From the NCBI RefSeq assembly GCF_020782235.1, contig NZ_JAJGNO010000007.1, forward strand, positions 186,001 to 250,000: a stretch of 64,000 bases of DNA, in the 5' to 3' direction. Shown here in pieces: positions 13,687 to 24,205 of this stretch. The notes under the pieces were generated by a model. The model did not search any database. It saw only the letters and a list, made by a program, of their open reading frames with translations, and had not been told where the DNA came from. Origin of the DNA: Sphingobium naphthae. GTDB taxonomy: Bacteria; Pseudomonadota; Alphaproteobacteria; Sphingomonadales; Sphingomonadaceae. Made by a program: the position numbers and the translations under genes. How positions within the stretch are numbered: the stretch's first letter is position 1; each line of letters opens with the position of its first letter.

Positions 13687-14861
13687 GCCGCAACCGGGCC
13701 CTTGAGGCCATCGACGAACCGTTTGAACAGGTAGAAGCTGTCCTGCGGCCCCGGCGAGGCTTCGGGGTGGTACTGGACCGAAAAGGCTTGCTTGTCCGCC
13801 AGTTCGATGCCGCAATTGCTGCCGTCGAACAGCGACACATGGGTCGGCTTCACATTGGCGGGCAGCGTGTCCGCGTCGACCGCGAAGCCGTGGTTCATCG
13901 ACGTGATCTCGACCAGGCCATCCGACAGCCGCTTGACCGGGTGGTTCGCGCCGCGATGGCCCTGGTGCATCTTGATCGTCTTCGCGCCCACGGCCAGCGC
14001 CAGCAGCTGGTGGCCGAGGCAGATGCCGAACACGGGAATATCGTCGGCCAGCAGCGCGGCGATGACGGGCACCGCATAGGCGCCGGTCGCGGCGGGATCG
14101 CCCGGGCCGTTGGAAAGGAACACGCCGTCGGGCTTCTGCGCGATCACCTGTTCATAGGTGGCGGTGGCGGGCAGCACGGTGACGCGCGCGCCGGCCTTCA
14201 CCAGGTTGCGGAAGATATTGTTCTTCGCGCCATAGTCGATCGCGACGACATGCGGGCGCTCGTCGGTCGCCTCGCCCGCGCCATAGCCAAAGCCCAGGCG
14301 CCACACGCCATCCTTCCACAAGCGGCTTTCCTTGCCCGTGACTTCGATGGCGAGGTCCATGCCTTCCAGCCCCGGCCAGCGCGCGGCCTTGGCGGCCAGC
14401 GCGGCAATGTCGAACGCGCCGTGGGGATCATGCGCGATGACGACATTGGGCGCGCCCTTTTCCCGGATCATGCGGGTGAGCGCGCGGGTGTCGACGCCCG
14501 ACAGGCCGACGCGGCCATGCGCCTTCATCCACTCGTCGAACGGCGCGACATTGCGGAAATTGCTCGGCTCGGTCACGTCCTGCCGCACGACGCAGCCCAG
14601 CGCATAGGGATTGTCGGCCTCGACATCCTCGTCATTGGTGCCGACATTGCCGATATGGGGGAAGGTGAAGTTGATGATCTGCCCGGCGTAGCTGGGATCG
14701 GTCATGATCTCCTGATAGCCGGTGATCGACGTGTTGAAGCAGAGTTCGCCCACCGCATCGCCCACAGCGCCGAAGCCGCGGCCGAACACCGCGCTGCCAT
14801 CGGCGAAAACCAATACCCCTGTTGCTCCTTTGGGCACGGTGAGGGTCTTGGCGTCAGCCAT
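13683..14861 (-). CDS. carA: Carbamoyl-phosphate synthase small chain (glutamine amidotransferase)
   Basis: A 392-residue protein. The N-terminal domain has FNTSITGYQEIMTDPSYAGQ; the C-terminal class I glutamine amidotransferase domain has the nucleophile cysteine in FGICLGHQLLALAVGAKT and the His/Glu pair in FSVQYHPEASPGPQDS. It releases ammonia from glutamine and channels it to CarB. It is the first gene of carA-rraB-like-orf-carB, all overlapping by one to four bases, so expression of CarB is probably coupled through the two inserted genes. A 155-base intergenic region separates it from the divergent yqeY. Confidence 0.97.
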   Translation of the reverse strand: MADAKTLTVPKGATGVLVFADGSAVFGRGFGAVGDAVGELCFNTSITGYQEIMTDPSYAGQIINFTFPHIGNVGTNDEDVEADNPYALGCVVRQDVTEPSNFRNVAPFDEWMKAHGRVGLSGVDTRALTRMIREKGAPNVVIAHDPHGAFDIAALAAKAARWPGLEGMDLAIEVTGKESRLWKDGVWRLGFGYGAGEATDERPHVVAIDYGAKNNIFRNLVKAGARVTVLPATATYEQVIAQKPDGVFLSNGPGDPAATGAYAVPVIAALLADDIPVFGICLGHQLLALAVGAKTIKMHQGHRGANHPVKRLSDGLVEITSMNHGFAVDADTLPANVKPTHVSLFDGSNCGIELADKQAFSVQYHPEASPGPQDSFYLFKRFVDGLKGPVAA

Positions 14862-15016
14862 GGTCTGCGGTTCCTTTATGCTTTTGCGGGAACCCGTCTG
14901 GTGCGGGTTAAACGGCCGGTCAGGTAGGCGGGCGTTCCCACAAGGTCAACGTCTGTTAAAAATCTCTTTTGCCGCTATATCTGCTCCTTTCCGAAAGAGA
15001 CAGGATTCTATCGCCC

Positions 15017-15469
15017 ATGATTCGCGAGCAGGTTAAGAGCGCCCAGGTTGAAGCGATGAAGGCCGGCGACAAGGAAAAGCTGGCCGCCGTGCGCCTGATC
15101 CTGGCGAAGCTGAAGGACCGCGACATCGAACTGCGCACCGCGTCGAGCGTGCCGGACGACGACACCGTGGTCGTGGACGTGCTGCAGAAGATGGTCAAGC
15201 AGCGCCGCGAATCGATCGACATGTTCAAGAATGGCGGTCGCGACGAACTCGCCGCCAAGGAACAGGCCGAACTGGACGTGATCGAAAGCTTCCTGCCCCA
15301 GCAGATGAGCGAGGACGAAACCCGCGCCGCGATCGAGGGGATCAAGGCCGAAGTGGGGGCGCAAAGCGTCAAGGACATGGGCCGCGTGATGGCGGTGCTG
15401 AAGGAACGCCACGGCACGGTCATCGACATGAGCAAGGCGAGCGGGCTGGTGAAGGCGGCCTTGGGGTGA
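15017..15469 (+). CDS. GatB/YqeY domain-containing protein
   Basis: A 150-residue soluble protein matching YqeY over its full length: MIREQVKSAQVEAMKAGDKEKLAAVRLILAKLKD, then VLQKMVKQRRESIDMFKNGGRDELAAKE, and ESFLPQQMSEDETRAAIEGI with a C-terminal GRVMAVLKERHGTVIDM. YqeY resembles the C-terminal tRNA-binding domain of GatB but is encoded alone; its function is unsettled. The start at 15017 gives the family N-terminus; the upstream Met at 14969 adds unrelated sequence. A yqeY-dnaG-rpoD order is frequent in proteobacteria; here the DUF559 cassette sits between yqeY and dnaG. Confidence 0.88.
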   Translation: MIREQVKSAQVEAMKAGDKEKLAAVRLILAKLKDRDIELRTASSVPDDDTVVVDVLQKMVKQRRESIDMFKNGGRDELAAKEQAELDVIESFLPQQMSEDETRAAIEGIKAEVGAQSVKDMGRVMAVLKERHGTVIDMSKASGLVKAALG

Positions 15470-15474
15470 CATGG

Positions 15475-15514
15475 AAAGCCCCTCCCTACCTAGGGAGGGG
15501 TTGGGGTGGGTGAT
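15475..15514. repeat. Left 40-bp inverted repeat bounding the DUF559 gene
   Basis: This 40-bp sequence is the reverse complement of 15873-15912 at 39 of 40 positions. It contains its own palindrome, CCCCTCCCTA / TAGGGAGGGG around a CC centre, followed by TTGGGGTGGGTGAT. Its inner end includes the DUF559 start codon. It begins six bases after the yqeY stop codon. Confidence 0.9.
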
Positions 15515-15914
15515 GGCGCTACGCATCAATGCGAAACTCGGCCAATATGCGCGCGACATGCGCCGCGAACCCACCGATTCCGAACGCCGTCTGTGGGGGG
15601 CCTTGCGCGCCTCGCAACTGGGCGGCTTCAAATTTCGCCGACAGGCCGTGATCGAGCCCTATATCTGCGATTTTCTCTGTCCTTCAATCGGGCTTGTCGT
15701 GGAAGTTGATGACGACCGCCATGATCCTGTCAAAGATCGGGACCGCGACTTCGACCTTGCGCACCAGGGCTATCTCGTTTTGCGATTTTCCAATGCCGAT
15801 GTCCGCGACAATCTTGAGGCTGTGCTGCTCACGATCTTCGAGCGCGCGAGCGCCTTGCCCGAGAGGCAGAAGATCACCCACCCCAACCCCTCCCTAAGTA
15901 GGGAGGGGCTTTGA
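15513..15914 (+). CDS. DUF559 endonuclease-like protein, flanked by inverted repeats
   Basis: A 133-residue protein. It shows the DUF559 fold, related to Vsr-type and restriction nucleases: NAKLGQYARDMRREPTDSERRLWGALR, QLGGFKFRRQAVIEPYICDFLCP, GLVVEVDDDRHD with a candidate catalytic acidic pair, and a C-terminal LVLRFSNADVRDNLEAVLLTI. The second acidic core residue is the Asp of YICDF, then Val-Glu-Val. The GG found after VEVD in many relatives is replaced by DD, so activity is uncertain. The last dozen residues (HPNPSLSREGL) are encoded by the right repeat. The stop codon at 15912-15914 touches the dnaG ATG. An in-frame Met at 15471 would place the left repeat in the coding region. Confidence 0.75.
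   Translation: MALRINAKLGQYARDMRREPTDSERRLWGALRASQLGGFKFRRQAVIEPYICDFLCPSIGLVVEVDDDRHDPVKDRDRDFDLAHQGYLVLRFSNADVRDNLEAVLLTIFERASALPERQKITHPNPSLSREGL
15873..15912. repeat. Right 40-bp inverted repeat, carrying the dnaG ribosome binding site
   Basis: Inverted copy of 15475-15514. Its palindrome is CCCCTCCCT (15887-15895), loop AAGT, AGGGAGGGG (15900-15908). The GGGAGGGG arm lies six bases before the dnaG ATG at 15915 and is the only visible Shine-Dalgarno for dnaG, so the repeat both supplies it and could hide it in a hairpin. Confidence 0.85.
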
Positions 15915-17819
15915 ATGACCCTGACCCCGCAATGGCTGGACGAGCTGCGCGCGCGGACCTCCCTGTCGACGCTCATCGGCAAGACCGTGAAGGTGCAGAA
16001 GGCGGGGCGCGAATATAAGGCGTGCTGCCCCTTTCATAATGAAAAGACGCCCAGCTTCACGATCAATGACGAGAAGGGCTTCTACCATTGTTTCGGTTGC
16101 GGCGCGCATGGCGACGCGATCCGGTGGATGACCGACCAGCGCGGCCTGCCCTTCATGGAGGCGGTGAAGGAACTGGCGGCGACCGCCGGCATGGAGGTGC
16201 CCGCGCCCGACCCGCGCGCGGCGAAGCGCGCCGAGCAGGCCAAGGGGCTGCATGACGCGATGGCGGCCGCGCAGAGTTTCTTCGAGGACCAGCTCGGCGG
16301 CCTCGATGGCGGGGATGCGCGCGCCTACCTGCACAAGCGCGGCATCAGCGACGCGACGCGGCGCGCCTTCGGCTTCGGCTATGCGCCCGACGCGCGCGGC
16401 AGGCTGAAGACCGCGCTGCGCGACTTTGGCGAGGCGATGCTGGTCGAGACGGGATTGCTGATCGATCCGGATGGCGCCCAGCCCAATGGCGGCAACAGCA
16501 ACAAGCGCGACAGCTATGACCGGTTCCGCGGCCGGCTGATGCTGCCCATCCGCGACATACGCGGACGCGTGATCGCCTTTGGCGGCCGCATCATCGGCCA
16601 GGGCGAGCCCAAATATCTCAACTCCCCCGACACGCCGCTGTTCGACAAGGGACGCACTCTCTACAATATCGACAAGGCGTCGCCCGCCAGTCGCCAGACC
16701 GGCCGCGTCATCGTGGTCGAAGGCTATATGGACGTGATCGCGCTCGCCCAGGCGGGCTTTGCCGATGCCGTCGCGCCGCTCGGCACGGCGCTCACCGAAC
16801 ATCAGATCGAGCGGCTGTGGAAGATGGTGGAGGTGCCGGTCCTCTGCTTCGACGGCGATTCGGCGGGGCAGAAGGCTGCGATCCGCGCCGCGACGCGCGC
16901 CCTGCCCCTGCTTCGCCCGGGCCACAGCCTCTGCTTCGCCACCCTGCCCGCCGGCCAGGACCCCGACGACCTGATCCGCGCCAGCGGCCCGGCGGCGATG
17001 CAGGCGGTGCTGGACGACGCGCAGCCGCTGATCGAGCGGCTCTGGGCGCATGAGACGTCGGCCGCCCCGCTCGACACGCCCGAGCAGAAAGCCGCGCTCA
17101 AGCAGCGGCTGCGCGCGCTGTCGGACGCGATCGCCCATCCCGATGTGCGCGCCCATTATGCCCATGAGTTCCGCCAGCGCTACGACGCGCTCTTCTTCGC
17201 GCGGCGCGAGGCGGCGCCCTTCCAGCCGCGCGCCCAGGGCGGCGGCGGCGCGCAGCGCTGGCAGCGCGACCGGCGCGGCAACTGGAAGCCGCCCATCCCG
17301 CCCGCGGGCACGGAAGCGCGCGCGATCGGCGCGGGCGGCATGGAGCAGCGACTGCTGCGCGCCGTGCTCGCCAGCCTGCTGCGCCATCCCGAACAGATCG
17401 CGCCCCATCGCGAGATGCTGTCGAGCCTGCAGATCGCCGACCCGCTGCTGGGCCAGCTGCTCGCTGCGATGGTGCGTTGCTCGCTGCGCAAAGAAACAGT
17501 TGAAACGCAGGCCCTCCTTACCATATTGGGGCAAGGTGAAGTGTATAATATGGCCAAGGGGATGCTCCGGGCCGACACGTTCACACTCACCCCAAACAGG
17601 ATGACCCCCGACCCTGATCGCGTAGCCCGCGATCTGGAGGAGGCCGTTCGGGTGATGGCGCAGGGGCCGGAGTTGGAAGCAGCGCTGGTGGAGGCCACAA
17701 GACGGTTCGAGAGCGACTTCAGCGAGGCGAACTTCGCCGAGCAGCAGCGCATCCGCGCGCTGAAAGCCGATCATGATCGTCGCCTGGCGGAACTGGCGCA
17801 GTCCGAAGATAGTATTTGA
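15915..17819 (+). CDS. dnaG: DNA primase
   Basis: A 634-residue protein. Domains in order: N-terminal zinc finger (ACCPFHNEKTPSF about 37-50 and FYHCFGCGAHGD about 56-67, giving a CHCC set), RNA polymerase core with KYLNSPDTPLFDKGRTLY, Toprim segment with VIVVEGYMDVIAL and later CFDGDSAGQKAA, and a C-terminal DnaB-binding region after a Gly/Arg-rich linker near residues 435-460. It makes RNA primers for replication. The ATG immediately follows the DUF559 stop codon and its ribosome binding site lies in the repeat. rpoD follows after 45 bases, so this is the macromolecular-synthesis operon without rpsU. Confidence 0.96.
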   Translation: MTLTPQWLDELRARTSLSTLIGKTVKVQKAGREYKACCPFHNEKTPSFTINDEKGFYHCFGCGAHGDAIRWMTDQRGLPFMEAVKELAATAGMEVPAPDPRAAKRAEQAKGLHDAMAAAQSFFEDQLGGLDGGDARAYLHKRGISDATRRAFGFGYAPDARGRLKTALRDFGEAMLVETGLLIDPDGAQPNGGNSNKRDSYDRFRGRLMLPIRDIRGRVIAFGGRIIGQGEPKYLNSPDTPLFDKGRTLYNIDKASPASRQTGRVIVVEGYMDVIALAQAGFADAVAPLGTALTEHQIERLWKMVEVPVLCFDGDSAGQKAAIRAATRALPLLRPGHSLCFATLPAGQDPDDLIRASGPAAMQAVLDDAQPLIERLWAHETSAAPLDTPEQKAALKQRLRALSDAIAHPDVRAHYAHEFRQRYDALFFARREAAPFQPRAQGGGGAQRWQRDRRGNWKPPIPPAGTEARAIGAGGMEQRLLRAVLASLLRHPEQIAPHREMLSSLQIADPLLGQLLAAMVRCSLRKETVETQALLTILGQGEVYNMAKGMLRADTFTLTPNRMTPDPDRVARDLEEAVRVMAQGPELEAALVEATRRFESDFSEANFAEQQRIRALKADHDRRLAELAQSEDSI

Positions 17820-17864
17820 ACAAGGTTCGCCCTTTATCCAAGGGCAACGAAGTAAGGCGAATAG

Positions 17865-19916
<2,052 letters not shown>

Positions 19917-19941
19917 AGCAATCTTAACCATGGTTGACGCA

Positions 19942-19970
19942 AAAGGGCGGCTTTCACGGCCGCCCTTTCT
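19942..19970 (+). terminator. Rho-independent terminator of dnaG-rpoD
   Basis: Perfect stem AAAGGGCGGC (19942-19951) / GCCGCCCTTT (19959-19968) with a seven-base loop, 25 bases after the rpoD stop codon. Confidence 0.85.
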
Positions 19971-20053
19971 GATTCCGTAAACCCGGCGTTTACTTGGACC
20001 GCTTATGCCGGTGACGACCCCCGCATGGGCCGGGGCCGAACAGGGAATCGGAC

Positions 20054-20734
20054 ATGAGCGAAGCGGCACCGCGTATTCAGTTCGGCGACATCGCGCGCGT
20101 GCTCGACGCGCTGGTCGCGGCTGACGGCACGGCGGCCCATGCCTATGTCATCCGCGCGCGCACCGGCATGGCCAGCGAAGGTCTGTTGTCGTTGCCGGAC
20201 CTTGCCGACGCCGCCTCCTATATGTGCCTGCTCCACGGCCGCCATCCCGGCGTCATCGATCATGCCGCGACGCGCTCGGCCGAAAATGCCGCGCGCCAGT
20301 GGCTGATCGAGGCGGCCGACGCCTTCGCCGCCGAGCGCGCCTATCTGACGCAAGTGACGGTCGCCGCCGGCCCCGCCCCCAGCACGGCGGGCCAGGCCGA
20401 TTGCGAAGCCGCCGTCAGCCAGCAGCGCCATGCGCTCGACACGCTCGCCCAGTCCGACCGCCGCGGCTGCGCCATGGGCGCGGCGATGGCGCTGGTGCTC
20501 GACTGGCGCGGCATGCGGCAGATGCTGGACATGGCTGCGATCCGCGCGGGCCTGGAGCCGCATCCCTGCGCCCTGCCCGATCGCGCCGCGACGCTGGAGG
20601 TGGCGCGCGCCATCGGCGGCGACGACATCATCGACCGCGCGATCCAGTTCGGCGCACGACAGCTGCTGAACCAGCATCGTGGGCTGTGGGACCTGTTGTC
20701 CGCGCGCGCCGACCTGCGCGCCCGCGCGGGCTGA
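20054..20734 (+). CDS. Uncharacterised soluble protein
   Basis: A 226-residue Ala-rich, mostly helical protein with no signal peptide or membrane segment. It opens IQFGDIARVLDALVAADGTAAHAYV and contains HGRHPGVIDHAATRSAENAARQWLIEA, an Arg/Cys-containing QSDRRGCAMGAAMALVLDW, and PHPCALPDRAATLEVARAIG. Composition fits the surrounding genome and the frame has no competitor. I recall similar unnamed proteins next to rpoD in sphingomonads, but cannot name a function. It sits between the rpoD terminator and the MoxR gene and has its own likely ribosome binding site (GGGAA). Confidence 0.6.
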   Translation: MSEAAPRIQFGDIARVLDALVAADGTAAHAYVIRARTGMASEGLLSLPDLADAASYMCLLHGRHPGVIDHAATRSAENAARQWLIEAADAFAAERAYLTQVTVAAGPAPSTAGQADCEAAVSQQRHALDTLAQSDRRGCAMGAAMALVLDWRGMRQMLDMAAIRAGLEPHPCALPDRAATLEVARAIGGDDIIDRAIQFGARQLLNQHRGLWDLLSARADLRARAG

Positions 20735-20811
20735 CCGCCGCTTTCCCGATTGCGCCCCGCCGCCGCTTTCCCTAGTCCGGTTGCAGGCAGCAACGGGAGC
20801 GGACGGATTTG

Positions 20812-21657
20812 ATGCGCTTTGAAGGCACGCAGGATTATGTCGCCACCGACGATCTGAAGGTCGCGGTCAACGCCGCGGTGCTGCTGCGCCGACCGCTGCT
20901 GGTGAAGGGTGAACCGGGCACCGGCAAGACCGTGCTGGCGCAGGAGATCGCGCAGGCGCTGGACGCGCCGCTCATCGAATGGAACGTCAAGTCCACGACC
21001 AAGGCGCATCAGGGCCTGTATGAATATGACGCCGTTGCGCGGCTGCGCGACGGGCAGCTGGGCGACCCGCGCGTCCACGACATTTCCAACTATATCCGCA
21101 AGGGCAAGCTGTGGGAGGCCTTCACCTCGCCGCGCCTGCCCGTGCTGCTGATCGACGAGATCGACAAGGCCGACATCGAGTTTCCCAACGACCTGCTGCA
21201 GGAACTCGATCGCATGGCCTTCCACGTCTATGAAACGGGCGAGACGATCGCGGCGGCGGAGCGGCCGGTGGTGGTCATCACGTCGAACAACGAGAAGGAA
21301 CTGCCCGACGCCTTTCTGCGTCGCTGCTTCTTCCACTATATCAAATTCCCCGATCGCGAGACGATGGAAAAGATCGTCGAGGTGCATTTCCCCGGCATAC
21401 AGAAGATCCTCGTGTCGCGGGCGATGGAAATTTTCTACGAGATACGCGATGTTCCGGGCTTGAAGAAAAAGCCCAGCACCAGCGAATTGCTCGATTGGCT
21501 GAAGCTGCTGCTGGCCGAGGACATGCCGATCGACGTGCTGCAGAACAGCGATCCGACCAAGGCGATCCCCCCGCTTCACGGCGCCCTGCTCAAGAATGAA
21601 CAGGACATCATGATGTTCGAGCGGCTGGCCTTCATGGCGCGGCGGCAGGGGCGGTAA
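20812..21657 (+). CDS. MoxR family AAA ATPase
   Basis: A 281-residue AAA+ ATPase. Walker A is LLVKGEPGTGKTVLAQE near residue 30-46; Walker B is PVLLIDEIDKADIEF near residue 110; sensor 1 is VVVITSNNEKELPDAFLRRC, with the arginine finger in the same segment. MoxR ATPases act as chaperones that mature or activate partners, often together with a von Willebrand factor A (CoxE-like) protein. Such a partner is encoded on the same strand at 25707, with four genes in between. The ATG at 20812 is preceded by TTG at 20809; CGGGAGCGGA lies upstream. Confidence 0.88.
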   Translation: MRFEGTQDYVATDDLKVAVNAAVLLRRPLLVKGEPGTGKTVLAQEIAQALDAPLIEWNVKSTTKAHQGLYEYDAVARLRDGQLGDPRVHDISNYIRKGKLWEAFTSPRLPVLLIDEIDKADIEFPNDLLQELDRMAFHVYETGETIAAAERPVVVITSNNEKELPDAFLRRCFFHYIKFPDRETMEKIVEVHFPGIQKILVSRAMEIFYEIRDVPGLKKKPSTSELLDWLKLLLAEDMPIDVLQNSDPTKAIPPLHGALLKNEQDIMMFERLAFMARRQGR

Positions 21658-21763
21658 GGCCCCGCCGGCGCGCCGGTCGCTCCAAAGAACGGAACGCGCC
21701 GGATCATCATTTTGACGCCTTCGCTCGTCACCCGCGAAGCCTGTTGCCGGAAGGAGATTCGCC

Positions 21764-22177
21764 ATGCCCCATACCGCCCAATGCCTTTGCGGCCAGGTCC
21801 GCATCACCATCGACGCCGAACCCATGGCCGCGCGCATGTGCTGGTGCCGCCTGTGCCAATATCTGGGCGGCGGGTCGGCCACGGTGAATGTCTGCTTCCC
21901 CAGCGAAGCGGTCATGACGCAGGGCGAGGTGCGCTGGCATGACAGCGTCGCCGACAGCGGCAATGCGATGAAGCGCGGCTTTTGCCCGCAATGCGGCACG
22001 CCGCTGTTCAGCCTTGCGGAGGCGCGCCCGCACCTGACCTTCATTCGCGCCGGCGCGCTGGATGATCCCTCGCTGATGGGGCCGCAGGCGGTGATCTGGA
22101 CCGACGCCGCGCCCGACTGGGCCCATCATGATCCCGCGCTGCCGCACCATCCGGCGCAAATGCCGCCGGTGACGTGA
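21764..22177 (+). CDS. GFA family protein (glutathione-dependent formaldehyde-activating-like)
   Basis: A 137-residue zinc protein with the Mss4-like GFA pattern: CLCGQVRI near residue 8, CWCRLCQYLGG near 26-30, and FCPQCGTPLFSLA near 73-80. These cysteine pairs bind one or two zinc ions. The family includes enzymes proposed to form S-hydroxymethylglutathione, but most members are uncharacterised. AAGGAG lies six to seven bases before the ATG. Nothing in the neighbourhood points to formaldehyde metabolism. Confidence 0.85.
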   Translation: MPHTAQCLCGQVRITIDAEPMAARMCWCRLCQYLGGGSATVNVCFPSEAVMTQGEVRWHDSVADSGNAMKRGFCPQCGTPLFSLAEARPHLTFIRAGALDDPSLMGPQAVIWTDAAPDWAHHDPALPHHPAQMPPVT

Positions 22178-22262
22178 AAAGCCGCTTGCGCGCGTCGGGA
22201 TAGTCTGTAGCCTCCTTGTCATAGTTCAAGGCCGCGCCAAGACGGTCTGGTTCTGGAGAGGG

Positions 22263-23306
22263 ATGCCCATGCCCACACGCGCCTTGATTCTGCTGTCCGC
22301 GGCCCTCGGTCTGGCCATGCCTGCGCTCGCCCATGCCGGCGAGGATGCGGAGGCCTGGACGCCGACCGCGACCGCCCTGCGCGCCAACGCCGCCGGCATC
22401 AGCCTGCCGCAGACGGTGGGCGGGCTTTCGCTCGCCAAGAGCGGCGAGGCGTCGAACGGCGGGCGCGCGGTCGACAATTACGCGCAATATCTGTCGCAGG
22501 ACGGCGCGGTCCAGGCGACCCTCTATGTCTATATGCCCACCTATGCCGACGCGTCGCTCGCCGCCTATATGACCGACAAGGCGATCATGGAGCGGTTCGG
22601 CGCGAAGACTCGCCGCACCGCCTATGACAGCGCCGCGGTCGCCGGGCAGCCGGGACGCGCGATCCGGGCCGTCTATGACGATGCCGCCGATGGCGCGCTG
22701 ACGACGGCCGCGGGCTTCGTCCATGCCGGGCGCTGGATCGTCAAGATCCGCGTCACCGGCCCCACTGATCAGCGCGATGCCGTGCTGGCCGGGCTGGACG
22801 CAATGCTGGCCAATCTGCAGGTCGATAACCCCGCCGCGTTGCAGGCGACCGCGCCGGCGCGCTTCGGCGCCTGCCCCGCCGCGGACGCGGGCGACGCGGA
22901 ACTGGCCCGGGCGGCGCCGGGCGAAAACGCCGTGCCGCAGGCGGTGCGCATCCCGCGCGACGGCAAGGATGCGCTATGCGTTCGCGGCACCGTGACCACG
23001 GCCGAGGGGCGTTACGACATGCTGCAGCAGGCGGGCCGCAGCGACGGCGCGATCATCGTCCCGGTCGACGACAGCGGCACCGTGCTCGCCTTCGATCCCG
23101 CGGCGCAGGCGCAGGGCTACAAGCTGTCGATCCATATGGTCGGGCAGACCGACCTCTATGGCACTTATGACAAGGTGCCGAGCCCGCGCCAGGTCGCCGC
23201 GATCCTGGATGGCAAGGACCCGCAGACCGCCCAGGCGCAGGCGATCGTCGCCTATGCCGCCAATGGCGAAGCAACGATGCAGCCCGGCAGCGCCAGCGGC
23301 CGCTGA
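22263..23306 (+). CDS. Secreted protein of unknown function
   Basis: A 347-residue protein with an Sec signal peptide, MPMPTRALILLSAALGLAMP followed by ALAHA and a cut near residue 25. The mature part is Ala-rich and globular: GGLSLAKSGEASNGGRAVDNY, VQATLYVYMPTYADASLAAYM, and two cysteines (FGACPAADAG, DALCVRGTV). I do not recognise a domain. It is expected in the periplasm. A GGAGAGG site directly precedes the start; a second Met at residue 3 would also serve. It sits between the GFA and DUF817 genes on the same strand with short gaps, so the three may be co-transcribed. Confidence 0.6.
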   Translation: MPMPTRALILLSAALGLAMPALAHAGEDAEAWTPTATALRANAAGISLPQTVGGLSLAKSGEASNGGRAVDNYAQYLSQDGAVQATLYVYMPTYADASLAAYMTDKAIMERFGAKTRRTAYDSAAVAGQPGRAIRAVYDDAADGALTTAAGFVHAGRWIVKIRVTGPTDQRDAVLAGLDAMLANLQVDNPAALQATAPARFGACPAADAGDAELARAAPGENAVPQAVRIPRDGKDALCVRGTVTTAEGRYDMLQQAGRSDGAIIVPVDDSGTVLAFDPAAQAQGYKLSIHMVGQTDLYGTYDKVPSPRQVAAILDGKDPQTAQAQAIVAYAANGEATMQPGSASGR

Positions 23307-23347
23307 AAGCCCTTCCCCTCGCCGCGCCGCGGCCCTAGACCCGCGGC

Positions 23348-24205
23348 ATGAGCCAGCCCGTCGGCGCGACCCGCTTTGCCCGCATCCGCGCCCGGCTGGA
23401 GGCGATCCGCATTGCGCCCGGCCCCCGCGCCTGGGCGTTCGAATTCCTGCTCTTCGGCTTCAAGCAAGGCTGGGCCTGCCTGTTCGGCGGGCTGATGCTG
23501 GCGCTGCTGCTGGCGACTCATTTCCTCTATCCCGCCGATGCGCCGCTCCATCGCTATGATGCCCTGACGCTGGCGGCGCTGGCGATCCAGGCGGGGATGC
23601 TGGCCTTTCGCCTGGAAAGCTGGGCGGAGGCGAAGGTCATCTTCGCCTTCCACCTGATCGGCACGGTCATGGAGTTGTTCAAGACCCAGGCCGGCTCCTG
23701 GATCTATCCCGAAGCCAGCCTGCTCCACATCGGCGCCGTGCCGCTCTTTTCGGGCTTCATGTATGCGGCGGTGGGCAGCTATATCGCGCGCGTCTGGCGC
23801 ATCTTCGGCTTCCGCTTCACCCATTATCCGCCGGTCTGGACAACGGCGCTGCTCGCCGCCGCCATCTATGTCAACTTCTTCGCGCATCACTGGCTGCCCG
23901 ATGTCCGGCTGATCCTGTTCGCAGGCGCGATCCTGCTGTTCGGGCGCAGCTGGATCATCTTCACGCCCTGGCGCACGCCGCGCTCCATGCCGCTGCTGCT
24001 CGGCTTCTTCCTGGTCGCACTGTTCATCTGGCTGGCCGAGAATATCGGCACCTTCGCCAACGCCTGGACCTATCCCGATCAGCGCGCGGGCTGGCGCATG
24101 GTCGGCTTTGCGAAGCTCGGCAGCTGGTATCTGCTGATGATCATCAGCTTCGTGCTCGTGTCGCTGATCCACGGCATCCGCCGCGATCGCGATCAGATCA
24201 GATAG
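23348..24205 (+). CDS. DUF817 family integral membrane protein
   Basis: A 285-residue membrane protein with about eight hydrophobic helices. DUF817 signatures are clear: WAFEFLLFGFKQGWACLFGG near the start, HLIGTVMELFKTQAGSWIYPE with a conserved acidic residue in a helix, FSGFMYAAVGSYIARVWRIF, and AENIGTFANAWTYPDQ in the C-terminal third. Its conserved Glu, Trp and Pro residues suggest a transport or enzymatic role, but no function is established to my knowledge. Its 3' end overlaps the converging chemoreceptor gene by 13 bases. Confidence 0.85.
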   Translation: MSQPVGATRFARIRARLEAIRIAPGPRAWAFEFLLFGFKQGWACLFGGLMLALLLATHFLYPADAPLHRYDALTLAALAIQAGMLAFRLESWAEAKVIFAFHLIGTVMELFKTQAGSWIYPEASLLHIGAVPLFSGFMYAAVGSYIARVWRIFGFRFTHYPPVWTTALLAAAIYVNFFAHHWLPDVRLILFAGAILLFGRSWIIFTPWRTPRSMPLLLGFFLVALFIWLAENIGTFANAWTYPDQRAGWRMVGFAKLGSWYLLMIISFVLVSLIHGIRRDRDQIR

